Positions 1 through 11,644 of a DNA stretch of 64,000 bases are shown piece by piece; the first letter of the stretch is position 1, and every line of letters starts with the position of its first letter. This stretch comes from Sipunculus nudus (lineage: Eukaryota; Annelida; Sipuncula; Golfingiida; Sipunculidae). The translations under genes and the position numbers were made by a program. The DNA is taken from positions 8,869,464 to 8,933,463 of the forward strand of contig CM049320.1 of assembly GCA_026874595.1 (NCBI GenBank). Reading direction: 5' to 3'. The notes under the pieces are model-generated. The model did not search any database and was not told the origin of the DNA. It was given only the letters and a program-made list of their open reading frames with translations.

Positions 1-627
1 GAACACCTCTATGACTAAAAATTCTAGATCTCATCAAAAGCTTAGTATTTGTGACAATTTCAGTCCTTTTCTGGGAAGAATAAAGACAACATGTATTGCC
101 AGATTTTTGTCATTTCCAAATTTTACCTATGACGTCGCAAGCTGCACCAACCAATCACATCAGGGTCCAGTCTCTGTTCTGGATGAAATGCTCCATACAC
201 AAACCTTCAGTGATAGAAGCCACACACTTCCTCCACCAGCTGACAGCTTGTCATTGAGGTAGCAGACTTGCAGGAGCAGAGATGTAAGACTCAGTCCACC
301 TTTTTAGGGACTTGGACTCAAGTGGCCTGGACTTGGACTTGCACTTGGACTAGGATAGTGTGGACTCAACCATGTCACTGTGCAGGAGGAGGCAACAACC
401 TCCAGCTTGTCCTGTCCAATCTGAATGTCCTTCACAAGTCATCCATCAATATAACTTTGCCTGGGCAATGCTTGCCCTCAGATGAAAACAAGTATCAAAT
501 CATATATAAATTTTTGCTTGGGTCAGAATTTCTACTGAGAATGATTATAATAATGACAGTGAAAACTGGTAATTATTGAAGAAAGATGATGTATTGTATT
601 GGATATATTTACATTTAATTTTTACAG
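1..627. other. 5' flank or intron of the LRR gene, no supported exon
   Basis: This stretch lies upstream of the first exon that can be supported. It has short open frames on the plus strand and a CCAAT-like motif near 148, but no frame joins with good splice sites and correct phase to the exon at 628. The missing start of the LRR protein may lie here or left of the window. Confidence 0.4.
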
Positions 628-3600
628 CTTCCATCACATCGATATAGGTATTCAGTCTGGCATGATTTGAGCAAAACACATGTGAAGGGAGATGAACTCC
701 ATGCCCCCAGGATCAGAGAAGGTACAGTGATGTACGATAAAAATGCAGTAGTCTGTCTAATGGAAATCTTGATGTTTATAAGAACCTTTGAGGTTACTTA
801 TCCTGTTTCAAATTCCAATAATTTTGAAATCAAGAAATAAAATAAATAATTTAAATTACATTTTTATATTATCTTGTCTGTGTTTTATTTAATGAAAAAC
901 TGGTATATGTTACTGAAATCTTGTACCATTTTCAAAGTTTCAAATTTTAATTAAATAAATATGTTTGACTTTAATAGTGTTGATATCTTATATTTTTTTT
1001 CATTTAATTAAAACAAAATTGATTTTTATTCAGTCTTTTGAAGAAATTTGTCTGCAAACTTAATGTTTACAAAATGTACCATTACGAAAGATGAAAACAC
1101 TTACTGGTGGAAAGTACAAAATGAACAAGAAATTATGCTTATGTGTTTCAAAGGATTGTTTGACATCGTCATTTTAGATATTATTTATTATCATTCATAC
1201 ATTAACATGTGGCTCCCCCTGCAGGTCCTCCTGAAAAGGAAGACATGTTCTATCACATCCGGGATAAGGATACTAATAACTTGATACACCATTCACGACA
1301 AGGAAAAGAGAAGAAGGACTACAGAGATACAACAGAAAACTGGGAAAATGCTACAGTGAGTACTTGTGTTATATTCTTTATTGGTTACTATCTTATGTTT
1401 ATGAAGAACTAAAGATGTTGCACATGGGCATAATATACCTGCTTAACAAGCTTATTAAGACACAAGCCAATCATGTGCCCTTAAATGTAAGTAGTGTAAC
1501 TGTGACTGAATCACCAATAAACCATTGTACGAGTTACTTCTCACACCATATGAAAGTAGTCAGTCCTTCATTCACAAGAGCTTCTGTGGTTGGTGTAATA
1601 TTTTGCTAGGTAATTTTTTCCAGCAAATTCCATGCATATTTCATGAGGTCAGAAGTCACCTTACTTTGGAGGCACCGTGGTGACTCAACAAATACCCTAT
1701 GGATTTTCATGAAACTCCCTATACATTTTACCAATAGAGTTTCTCACCTCAATTAAATTCCTCAGCAGACTTCATGCATATTTAATGAGGTCAGAAGTCA
1801 CAAGACAAAAGACAGGCTTATTATGCACATTTGTGGTGCTCTAGTTCATCATTTTTTAGGGTTCTATTTCATGATCTTACCTTGCAGTAACCTACACATG
1901 GTATATCCACATTGATTTATCATATAGATATTTTAATACGCAATAAATCTTAGCAAGTTGATGAGTGAGTTTCTTGTCCTCTGTATAGGCAGATGATATG
2001 AGAGATCTGATATTATTTGTCTAACTTTGATTTTCATGTAGAATAAAATACTAGTATGTGTTGTTATTATTTATATATTTAAATAAACTTTTAAACCTGC
2101 AGTTGTTGTTGCATGGATAACATACATAAAATGCCAATGAGGCTGCATTAGAAATAATCAGTCAAATGATGAGGCATCTAATTCATGAAGGTGTAATTTT
2201 CGTGATAATTACCCTTTAATTTGAAAGATTTTACTTTGTCACAATATGATAGGAAATGTGGCACCACAGTTGCTAACAGTTGCTCTTTTAAGTGAGTTCT
2301 AGTTGTATACATGTCAGTATGTTTATTGTGTCATTACAGTTTGCCAACCTGTCCTACCAAGACCTACAGCATAAATATCAACTTGACAACTTTATACGGG
2401 TTCTTAAACGACTTTTTCGAGTTGAACAGCTGAATTTACAAGAAAATAGACTGGTTAATGTCAGCTCTGTCACATTTCCCAGGTAGATATCTGATTGCTT
2501 ATAGAGACAGAAATGAATAATTTTCTAATGGAAACACTTTAAATTGTCGACATGAAAAGAAATTATCATTTAAAATGCATTGACTAAACATTTTGCAGAA
2601 AGTGATTCACACATTTCTTAAATATGTATAAATAAAGATATGGCTGTCAGGCAGATTTTCAGATTGATTATTAGCCCATTTAACTTTGTTGTTTCCCATG
2701 CAGCACAAATTAAATGTAAAATTTAAAACTTATCGTCCTGTGCTATAGGTTTATGAAGGTTACATCTGTTTTAGATACAGTAAAAGTCTACTTGTAAGTA
2801 AAATATGTCTGTAAATATACATATTTTTATAAATATATGATCTTAAATATGATCTTGTTTTTTCAAAGGTGTACACATCTCAACTTGAGCAGAAATTATA
2901 TTGGACACTTCAAGGTGAGTTTTTTTTTCGTGACTTATATAAAGGCATGTAAACAGAACGGTAGACACATGACAAATTGGAAAGCATGTTGTTGTTTTCT
3001 TGACAAAAGAAAGCTGGCTTTATTGTGCCCACACACACACCCTCTCCCACACATGCATGAACTCCTGTGCACATAGTGAGGCCCTATTTTTTAAAACATT
3101 TTAGATTTTCCAGTGCACCATAGTATCACTTTGACTTTCTTCAAGAATCTTGTGCCTTAATACAATGCTGTTATGATGGCACCCAAAATGTAAATTTTTT
3201 TGTGAACTTCATAACTTTTGTAGTATCACATGTCTTGCTTGCATTACAAAATCATACAGATGATTTACAAATGTTAATTATATACTTGGATCTTCAAGCT
3301 TTAAAATTCAGGACTGAATTGAAATTCAAATAAGGTAGAACAAATTAGTTTATAGAACTGCCCCCCCCCCCCCCCCCCAGTTGGCAGCAATTGAAAAATC
3401 TTCATGAATATTTCCTTTTTGCAGGCATAATTGCAACTTATTTTTTGTTTTCCTACTGTGCCTGAAACATTGATAAAAAAATTGGATTTGTATTTTCTTT
3501 TCAGCACTTGCCCAAGATGCCAATGATACAGCATTTGAATCTCTATGGTAACAACATCAAAACTACCGATGGCATCCAGGTGCTGAGTAAGACACCAATA

Positions 3601-6122
3601 GAGAGTCTAAATCTCAGTGGCAATGATGTGGCCTTCACCCTCAACTACAGGCAGAAGTAGGTTAAAGTGATTTCGTGCATAGTGAAAAGTAAACCCTCTT
3701 GCAGATGGCATAGTGATTGCAGATAACCTAAACCTAAAACAACAGTCTGTATGAAATCAAATACAATCCCCATAAAATATTAAATAAGAGAGAAATGGTT
3801 TTTATATGCACTTCCATGATGGGTCGTATTATGGTATAATCAAGGTCTGTCTGTCCTTCCGTAAACTTTAAGTGTTTAACTGACCAGGGAATTGATAGAT
3901 TTTCACGAAACTCTACACAACTACTTACCAATAGATTATCTTTCCCAAGTATGATTATTGGCAAAATCCATGCATATTAATGAGGTCAGAGGTCACCAGG
4001 CCACTGTGCGGTGTCACTGCAAGAACTTAAGAGGAATAAGATGGATTTTGATAAAACAGAAATATTTTTCAGTGTTCGATTTCCAGCAAAATCCACAATA
4101 TTAAATGAGGTCAGAGGTCACCAGGCTTTGGTGGCATCTTATGGGTTTTAATGACACTCATTATATATATTTACCAATGGAGTCTCTCACCAGAATTACA
4201 TTCTCAGCAAAATTTGCACATATTTAAAAAGGTCAGAGGTCACCAGATGCACAATAGGCATACTATGCACCATTTGCGGTGCTCTGGTTAGATTATACTT
4301 TTTCTGTATAGGGCTGAAAACATTGGAACAAAGATGGTGAGAGTTCCTTAAGATATTTCCAGGCAAACTGAGAGCAGTTGAAAAATGAAGCCTTCTTTGG
4401 CTTCATGAAGAAAATTACATTTCAAGGACTAAACCATACACCTTTTAGTTATTTATAACAAAACTAGTACATAGCATGCAAAGTCGGAGGAAACAATTTA
4501 TTATATGAGAAAACATTAGTTTTGTTATATGACATATTGACTGAAAGGATAGGGTCAAGGACATCTTTTGACAGGCACCGGTTGTGATGATAGTACTTAA
4601 GGCAAAAATATGATAAAAACACATGATCAGCCAAAAGTTAGAAGTTTCTTTGCAAATCTTTCTTAATTTAGGAAACATGCTGTATATTATAAGCTGGGCC
4701 TGAACAATGAACATACAACTCTTGGACACAGTATGTCAAATGCTTTGTCACATTCACTGTGATTCACAGGGGGAAGCACAAAAACCATTGGGTAATCAAG
4801 ATTAATACCACCTCCTAACCATATTAAAAAAAAATTAGAAAGACGCATTTTTTTTAGATCAACTTGATCAGAGAAATTTTAAACTGCTAGTAATATTTTG
4901 TATTTTCTGTGTGAAACAGGTGTTAGATAAGACATTAAGTTTCCAGTTCAGCAATTGTAATAGTCAGGTAAAATAAAGATTTCACAATATTCCAGTTAAA
5001 ATATCTTGCTTTGCAAAAGCCTGTTTCACTGAAACAGTTCACCAATATTTGCTCCACTACATGTACATAATTTATTACATACTTTTGTTGGTGTGATATG
5101 CTTTGTGCTTAGAGCTGTTAACACATGATTGTAGGTCTAACCTCTTTGACCTGTGTTGTAGAGTTTTCGCTGCCTTACCACAACTAAAACTTCTAGATGA
5201 TATACCGTTCCGTCCAGAGGATGAAGACTATGCTCCGGAGGATGACCCCCAGGGGTCGTCATCATGTGTGATTTCTTGACAGGAAATTCACTGACTGATC
5301 CCTGTAAGTTTTCTGTAACCATTAGTGCTGTTATTTATTTTATTCTTCTTCTAATTTCCAATAAATTATATATTTCCCTAGCTTTAGGCATTTCTGTAGA
5401 TTCAACAATTTTATATTTATTTAGAGTCATTTTAACCTTATTCTCTTATTCCTGATTGTACGACATTTACATCATACAATTTTGTATACCATCAGTTTTG
5501 TACAGCACACTTATCTGTTTTCATAATAGTCCATTAACTATTTGATTTTAAATGTACATTTAAGGTTATTGCTGTTTTTATCTGTACAGTAATTAAAAAG
5601 ATTAGATAATTATTTTCTAAAACAACAAATCATGTTTTATTTTATTGAAAAGTTGTTTTCATGACATTCTGTTGTGGTAAATTTGGTCATCCCATTTAGT
5701 GCCTAGTTTGCCCACCAGGTGGTGTCAGCAGCCAGTGATTCAGTTTTTGCCAGAGCCTTCAGCATTCTCTTTAGAATTATCATGTGCTGTTTGAGTTTAT
5801 CTGAATTTCCCCCTAAGATGATGCATACATCAACTGAAATTAAATTTTTAAGAAAAAAGGGGTTTTTTTTTTTGCCTTGGGTGAAACATATTTGGCATGA
5901 ATAATTCAAACTTGTGTATTCGATCACCTTTGAATTGAAGAGGGTTTCTTTTTATGTTGGTGTTAGGTACAAATGGCCTGTTTTTGCTCTTGTAGGATCT
6001 TCAGAGCTCTTCCTAAATTACAACTTCTGAATGATGTGCCAAAAATGCCAGAGGATTCTACAGATATCCCGGAGCACTCCAGCAACAAGAAATCTCAATC
6101 AAAACTCTGTGTGATTTCATGA
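628..6122 (+). CDS. Leucine-rich-repeat protein with C-terminal CaaX box (3' part of gene, spliced)
   Basis: Exons inferred from AG/GT boundaries and phase: 628-721, 1225-1355, 2340-2482, 2869-2914, 3505-3656, then either 5162-5279 or 5996-6122. All junctions keep frame and give 227 or 230 visible residues. The N-terminus is missing and no start codon is assigned. The first 75 residues are polar and not recognised (SVWHDLSKTHVKGDELHAP; DMFYHIRDKDTNNLIHHSRQ). Four LRRs follow, seen as VEQLNLQENRL, CTHLNLSRNYI, IQHLNLYGNNI and IESLNLSGNDV. Then comes an LRRcap-like stretch, NYRQK-VFAALPQLKLLDDIP, as in SDS22-like LRR proteins. Both alternative tails end in CVIS, a CaaX box whose final Ser favours farnesylation, so the product is probably membrane-anchored and acts as a protein-binding adaptor. 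That role is inferred. Introns 2 and 5 hold dispersed repeats. I do not recognise an orthologue name. Confidence 0.85.
1635..1855 (+). repeat. Dispersed repeat fragment, ATGAGGTCAGAGGTCAC family
   Basis: A partial copy in intron 2 of the LRR gene. It contains two CATGCATATTTAATGAGGTCAGA-type units and ends in ATTTGTGGTGCTCT, matching the 3' ends of the copies near 4290, 37835 and 55622. Confidence 0.7.
3361..3378. repeat. Poly(C) tract (C18)
   Basis: An uninterrupted run of 18 C in an AT-rich intron, about 125 bases upstream of the acceptor of the exon at 3505. Confidence 0.95.
3775..4295 (+). repeat. Dispersed repeat with internal tandem units, AGGTCAGAGGTCAC family
   Basis: About three internal units of roughly 110-120 bases lie in intron 5. 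Each carries TGCATATTAATGAGGTCAGAG followed by CACCAGG, and a 'TTTCATGAAACTC...TTACCAATAGA' block. The 3' end is a GCACC...GGTGC hairpin followed by TCTGGTT. The units resemble those at 37330-37845 and 55165-55630. Confidence 0.75.
5162..5279 (+). CDS. Alternative last exon A of the LRR gene (CVIS tail)
   Basis: The acceptor is TTGTAG at 5156-5161. Joining to the donor at 3656 gives Q-K-VFAALPQLKLLDDIPF, then an acidic tail (RPEDEDYAPEDDPQG) and SSSCVIS-stop. An AATAAA at 5360-5365, 81 bases after the stop, fits use as a true terminal exon. It is a tandem duplicate of the exon at 5996. The tail is strongly acidic and lacks a basic patch before the CaaX box. Confidence 0.8.
5360..5365 (+). terminator. 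Poly(A) signal AATAAA for exon A
   Basis: This is the first canonical AATAAA after the exon A stop, with T-rich sequence downstream. Use is inferred from position only. Confidence 0.5.
5996..6122 (+). CDS. Alternative last exon B of the LRR gene (CVIS tail)
   Basis: The acceptor is CTTGTAG ending at 5995. It is in the same phase as exon A and gives K-IFRALPKLQLLNDVP, then a linker rich in Ser and Lys (NKKSQSKL) and CVIS-stop. It clearly matches exon A over the LRRcap part and differs in the linker, where Lys residues precede the CaaX box. A good AATAAA with GT-rich sequence after it is at 7109-7114, and an ATTAAA lies at 6252. Splicing to A or B must be exclusive, because each ends in a stop. 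Confidence 0.8.
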
Positions 6123-6460
6123 ACTTGTCATCAATATATCTTTTGGAGATCTAATGTAAATATATTTCTTTGATATTTACCTTCATATCAACTTTGCGAT
6201 AAATTTTTAAGTATTGAGCTGCCGCAATTAAGTTCATCATTCCAGGACTTCATTAAAATATTGATTTTAATAATTCCATGTATTATTCATTGAGCAGATT
6301 TGACCAGTCAGTGAATATAATGCTTGATTGCATGAAGCTGACCTATCATAAACGGAGATGCAAAGTATTAAACTTGGTTTAGGTGCAGTGACACTTGTCA
6401 TTCATGCAGAGGTATAATGATTTCTCAGATTGCCACCAGAGAGCACCTCTAGCACAGGGT

Positions 6461-6476
6461 GGGGGGGGGGGGGGGG
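6461..6476. repeat. Poly(G) tract (G16)
   Basis: An uninterrupted run of 16 G in the 3' UTR region after exon B, on the transcribed strand. Confidence 0.95.
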
Positions 6477-6711
6477 TGGTTCATGTACATTCAAGAGTTT
6501 TTGCTAAATTTGACTACAGTATTTATTACTAAACTTCCCCAATAGGCTTTTCACATATGGACACTCAGAAAAAACATTTAAGTTTTATAGCTGCCATTCC
6601 CATGATTATGTAGTAAAGTCCGAGAAGTATTCCTGTAATTATATATATACATTTCTATTTCCATGGATAGTTTTAACTGCGGATATATTTACTTGTGATA
6701 TTTACATTTTA

Positions 6712-6716
<5 letters not shown>

Positions 6717-6769
<53 letters not shown>

Positions 6770-6801
6770 GTGTATATATATATTGTCTAAAAGTGAAATA
6801 A

Positions 6802-6838
<37 letters not shown>

Positions 6839-6839
6839 T
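6717..6839. repeat. (TA)n microsatellite, two blocks
   Basis: A pure TA run of about 50 bases to 6766, then TGTGTATATATAT and a second TA block near 6804-6838 around a GTAAATAA-type interruption. Confidence 0.95.
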
Positions 6840-7108
6840 GAATGATTGAGTGAAATACATGTTGATTATTGTTAATGTATAATGGCATATGCTGATCAGA
6901 AACATAAACCCATGAAAGGAGGATATGATATTCCATTTCTGTTGATGGAACTTCGACACATCGAATAAAATACATGTATTTTACTGTTTCATGTTCATAA
7001 TATATAATATATAATATGTATCCAAAATGCATACATTGATTTTAAATATTTTAATGCACATGGACAAGGCTGGTCCTTGCAATGATTTTTTTTGTGTATT
7101 TGCAACTA

Positions 7109-7114
7109 AATAAA
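7109..7114 (+). terminator. Poly(A) signal AATAAA for exon B
   Basis: Canonical hexamer followed within 40 bases by a TG-rich stretch (TATTTGTGTTTATAA). Alternatives are ATTAAA at 6252 and AATAAA at 6797 inside a TA microsatellite. Confidence 0.45.
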
Positions 7115-7540
7115 AGAATGTTTATCTTTGATAAGTATTTGTGTTTATAAATAAGAATACAAAGAATTTGTTGTTTTACATTTATTTATGCCTACACTCC
7201 TACCTGGATTAAATGTTATATTGCCCAAGTAATATGTCTACTTGATATTGTCAGCTTCCTGCTTCACGTTTTTTTTAACTAGATGCAATTATAATGTTTA
7301 CAAAGTGGAGACCAGAATCCAAGATATAAACAGTGTTACAGCACCCTTAATTGGTAAAAACTGCAGAACATCTGCATGTACCATTTATATCTGATAACTA
7401 AGACACGCTTTAAAAACTGACGTAACCACCAACATGCATGTGACAGTCCTTTATATATTTGCATAGTCTTACTTCTAGTCAAATGTCAATTTTTACTAGG
7501 CATAATTAAAATTGAACAAGTGGGTGATTACATTATATAA

Positions 7541-8420
7541 CTATAATTTCTTGGTAATGCAAGGACCATAGTATCCCCAGACAATTTATCTCTCCCCCCC
7601 CCCCCAATGTATTCTATAAAAACAGAACAGAAGGTGACACCACCTGTCTGTCTACAACAAAGCTATCCAAGATGGATAAACATGCCAACATTTCAGGCTG
7701 ATACATCCATCCACTCCACAGATATGAGCAACTTTCACTCAAAGCAAATAGATGGATGGACGCCATCAAAAGACAACTGCAGATGGCGCAAACCAGTCTT
7801 GAATACAAGATGGAGGTATCCAAACTGAAATCCATGGACATGCACAATTTCAGGCCAATATGGCGAATCACTTCTGAGCAAACAGAACAGCAGGTGGCGC
7901 CACCTGTCTGGTCTATGAGACCAGATGCATGTACATACCAAATTTTAGACTAATACATTAAAATACTCCTCAGATATGAGCAATTTTCATTAAAGCAAAC
8001 GTACGGATGGACCCAACACAAAAACGATTGCAGATGGTTCCACCAGTCTTGAATACAAGATGGAGGTATCCAAGATCAATGGATGTGCAAAATTTCAGCC
8101 CAATCTTTCCATTAGTTTTTGACTTATAATGCTCACAGTACTGTCAGGAGGCAATTAATGATGGGGCATTTAAAGGTGCGAAAACAAGAAAAGGACAGAA
8201 GGTGGCGCCACCATTCTTTGCATGAGATAAAGCTTTCTAAGATCTTCGATCAATTTGATCTTTGGACCAATCAATGCATCCCTTATTAAGATATTTATGA
8301 TGTTGTGTGATTTTCACCATATATGGTTATATTCAAGGTCGAGGCCACTCTCATAGGAAAGATCAAGGTTTGTCATACCCGTGCAGTGATTTTAGGGTCA
8401 CCAAAAGTAAGAGCAATAAC
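7541..8420 (-). mobile_element. Decayed non-autonomous Helitron-like element, minus strand
   Basis: On the minus strand, 8100-8400 matches 27180-27420 of the intact copy. Shared landmarks are the GTATCCCCAGAC motif, a GGTGGCGCCACC block, 'GACTTATAATGCTCACAGTACTGT', and 'CCATATATGGTTATATTCAAGGTCGAGGCCACT'. Its 3' end (low coordinates) keeps a weakened hairpin (TGGT...ACCA) and ends TTATAG where the other copy has CTAG. The 5' end is lost. Internal units of about 130-200 bases repeat GATGGAGGTATCCAA and GAGCAA(C/T)TTTCA. It appears much older than the 26.9-kb copy. Confidence 0.7.
7594..7605. repeat. Poly(C) tract (C12)
   Basis: Homopolymer just inside the Helitron-like element. The other copy has a G run at the equivalent place (28242-28251, opposite orientation). 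Confidence 0.9.
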
Positions 8421-9327
8421 TATTAATTTAATATTAGCTAATTTAAAATACAACCTTAACAGATAGGCATGCATTTTCTCCGCATACCGGTATATACAAT
8501 TAGACAACTCCTATGTTATACATTAAGACGAAAAATAATTTAACAGGTTGGGCATAAAAAGCATCAGAAAGATGTTAACATATTAAGTGACACTAAAAAC
8601 TGTCTGAAATGCGTTTAGAATGTAAGAACTCATTTAACCTTGAAGGAAACTATGAAGTCATACACCTGGAAATGGCGTTTTAGTTGCAAATAAGAAATAT
8701 ATACGTATTGTGTTAAGAAGCATCTAAGCATTATAAATACAAAGCTTACAACTGCGTAAACCTCGGACACATGATCAGCAAGGACACGACCGCTGAACAC
8801 TATATATCACAGGACAGGGCGACATATTTCGAAGGATTTAAATGGTCAATGATGAGGCATTGTAAACCTTTGATCAAGACACAGTTTTCCGTTTAACTGC
8901 GTGTTTTATCGGAATATCTATATATTATCAGTAATTTACCTTAATTTTATTTTTAAGGATAGATCCATGCTGATCGCACCATCTATTAGTTGAGTGGCGA
9001 TAAATCGTTCGTTTTCTTTCAAAATCGATTAATTCGATTGTATATTTTTGCATAATCCATTAATACTGATTATACATGCGCATGCGAAGAATCTAATATT
9101 GTCACAGGTATATAGAGCTGGGTATCGTCTACAAATTTCTTATCAAAATATTTTGCGATATTTGGTAGCGTATTGCGATATTTTCATTTAAGTTGTTACT
9201 TTTCTGATATTCTCAATTAAATATTAAGAAAATAATAAGAGAAGGGCCATATAGTGTGAAAAACGCTAGGAAAATGCCTGATAAGAAATAGTTATTAGGA
9301 AATGACCCAGAAAAGTAACAGATTTTT
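8421..9327. other. Intergenic, nothing recognised
   Basis: AT-rich, no supported gene. The end is a region rich in TTTTGCGATATT-like words, with no further structure seen. Confidence 0.5.
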
Positions 9328-9563
9328 CTATCCGTTTTTTTCCTTCCGCACCCGGACCCGCTTCCGTCGTCCGTCATCCGTCGTCTCTGTTCACACATAC
9401 CCGCGCTTTTCCCGTCCGCACCCGCACTCATCACATTTTTTTCATATTTAATACACTACTATCTTTCACGTATACGTTTATACAACATATATACATATCA
9501 TTTAATCTAATAACAAATAATAAGACGGTAGCGGGTGCGGAAGCGGATAGGTGTGAACGCCCT
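9328..9563. mobile_element. Small end-module of the foldback element
   Basis: Begins CTATCCGTTTTTTTCCTTCC and ends CGGATAGGTGTGAACGCCC, so its termini are inverted to each other. Its body duplicates the outer 240 bases of the neighbouring large foldback element (TATCTTTCAC, TAATCTAATAACAAATAAT). It looks like a solo hairpin copy or a partial end duplication. Confidence 0.75.
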
Positions 9564-9737
9564 ATGTAAAGGGGCGTTCACACCTATCCGTTTTTTTCCT
9601 TCCGCACCCGCACCCGCTTCCGTCATCTGTCGTCCGCCATCCGTTGTCTCTGTTCACACCTATCCGCGCTTTTTCCCGTCCGCACCCGCACTCATCGCCT
9701 TTGTTTTATATAAAATACACTATTATCTTTCACATAT

Positions 9738-9739
<2 letters not shown>

Positions 9740-9794
<55 letters not shown>
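9740..9794. repeat. (TA)n microsatellite in left foldback arm
   Basis: Near-perfect TA run of about 55 bases. The open frames across it are artefacts of the repeat. Confidence 0.95.
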
Positions 9795-9795
<1 letters not shown>

Positions 9796-9954
9796 CGAAT
9801 CTAATCTAATAACAAATAATGTATTACCAGGAACCCTCTTAAACTTGAATTTGACCAAATTCGTGTAATTGAGGTTTAGAACTTTGATTCATTCTGAAAC
9901 CCCCTTTTCTACAAGGGCGCTTAAATTATTCTCCATACATTATGTTTAAATCAT

Positions 9955-9955
9955 A

Positions 9956-10021
<66 letters not shown>
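9955..10021. repeat. (ATT)n then (AT)n compound microsatellite
   Basis: About eleven ATT units pass directly into about 17 AT units. The mirrored site in the right arm is the TA run at 10890-10969. Confidence 0.95.
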
Positions 10022-10022
<1 letters not shown>

Positions 10023-10889
10023 TTTATATAATAGGTTATATTTTATTTTTCGTGGGCTTACTATTAACTTTATTTTATATCCATTGACTTATTAGTCTTT
10101 ATTCCAAACTACCCAGCCCCCCCCCTTCTTTGGTGATTAATATGCATGATTTTACTTGTAAAATTCCTTTAATTATATCAATAAATAATTAAAACTTTCC
10201 CGAGCGTGAGAGTAAGGCATTGAATGCCCCCGCGCAGGTTCCAACTTATCAAAGTAAAAATCAAACACTTGTGTCATTTTCTATCAAGGGGAAGACACAA
10301 GGACATACCAGAATATCCCCTATTATATTACGTCATAGTTTGGATTCCCGTCCGCACCCGTCGTCCGCTTCCGTCATGAATCGGTCCCAGGCCGATTTGT
10401 GCGGACGGTGTGACGGGTGCGGAAGCGGATAGGTGTGAATGCCCTATGTAATTTTAACTGACTCGAATTTGACGGACGACGGATGACGGAAGCGGGTGCG
10501 GGTGAGGAAGGAAAAAACGGATAGTAGGCCTATCTGGGACCGATTCACGACGGAAGCGGACGGGAATCCATACTATGACGTCATATAATAGGGGATATTC
10601 TGGAATGTCATTGTGTCTTCCCATTTATAGAAATGCCAAAAGCTGTTCATTTTCACTATGAAAAGTTGGAACTTGCGCGTGAGCAATCAATGCCTCACAA
10701 TCCCGCTCGTGAAGCTTTAATCATTAATTGATAAAAATAAAGCAATAAAGTTATTAATAGGATCATATAAATCACCAAAGGAGCGGGGGCGGGGTAATTT
10801 GGAATAAAGACTGATAGACTATAAATATAATATAAATTTACTATAGTAAGCCAACGAAAAAAAAATAGCCTTTATTATATGAAGTTGTT

Positions 10890-10904
10890 ATATATATACG
10901 CATG

Positions 10905-10969
<65 letters not shown>
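10890..10969. repeat. (TA)n microsatellite in right foldback arm
   Basis: TA run with ACGCATGTA interruptions at its left end. It is the counterpart of the left-arm compound microsatellite. Confidence 0.95.
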
Positions 10970-10972
<3 letters not shown>

Positions 10973-11283
10973 ATTTAAACAACGTATGGAGAATAATTTA
11001 AGCGCCCTTGTGGAAACTTATAATTACACGAGTTTCGTGAAAATTTCAAGGTCAAGAGGGTTCATTGTTATACATTATTTAATATTAGATTAGATGATAT
11101 GTATATATGTTGTATAAACATACGTGAAAGATAATAGTGTTTTTAATATGAAAAAAATGTGATGAGTGCGGGTGCGGACGGGAAAAGCGCGGGTAGGTGT
11201 GAGCAGAGACGACGGATGACGGACGACGGATAACGGAAGCGGGTGCGGGTGCGGAAGGAAAAAACGGATAGGTGTGAACGCGG

Positions 11284-11640
11284 CTTAAGTCTGCAATTAT
11301 CTGTATTTTAATTATATTTTTAATTGAATCACATCGGTAAAATAATTAATCCAATAAGTATGCTTTATATACGTATATGGTCTGTGTTACCTTCTTAACC
11401 CTTCACGTTATCAGTAATCTGTTTTTATATGGAAATAAAATCAGTATATCGGCAGAGACATTCAGTAAAGAATTTATTCCTTCATTCAATTAAAAGCAGA
11501 GATGCAATACATATAGACGTTTAAAGCTATAATATAATGGCTACATACAATTGAGCGTTCAACATGCGGCAGCCGTTTGGTCTGTTAGGGCCTTTTATAC
11601 TGTATACATCAGGTGTATGCATGTGTGACACCCTATTAAT
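11284..11640. other. Intergenic, nothing recognised
   Basis: AT-rich spacer between the foldback element and the next dispersed repeat. No gene or repeat could be supported. Confidence 0.45.
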
Positions 11641-11644
11641 GTCT

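Larger units (their letters stand above)
9571..11283. mobile_element. Large palindromic foldback transposable element
   Basis: The ends are GGGCGTTCACACCTATCCG and its reverse complement CGGATAGGTGTGAACGC. The inverted arms run about 9571-10390 and 10534-11283 and can be matched block by block. Examples: CTTTCACATATG with CATACGTGAAAG; AAGGGCGCTTAAATTATTCTCCAT with its reverse near 10985; CTTGTGTCATTTT with its counterpart near 10610; GGATTCCCGTCCG near 10342 with CGGACGGGAATCC near 10557. Each arm holds TA microsatellites in mirrored positions. The spacer (10391-10533) contains two further copies of the termini, so it may be two full elements head to head. No ORF for a transposase is present. 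Superfamily not assigned. Confidence 0.85.

Noticed and set aside
268-579. 103-codon frame near the left edge as a possible 5' exon of the LRR gene
   Set aside because: Trp/Thr repeats come from a GGACTTGGACT repeat, and there is no donor in the right phase for 628.
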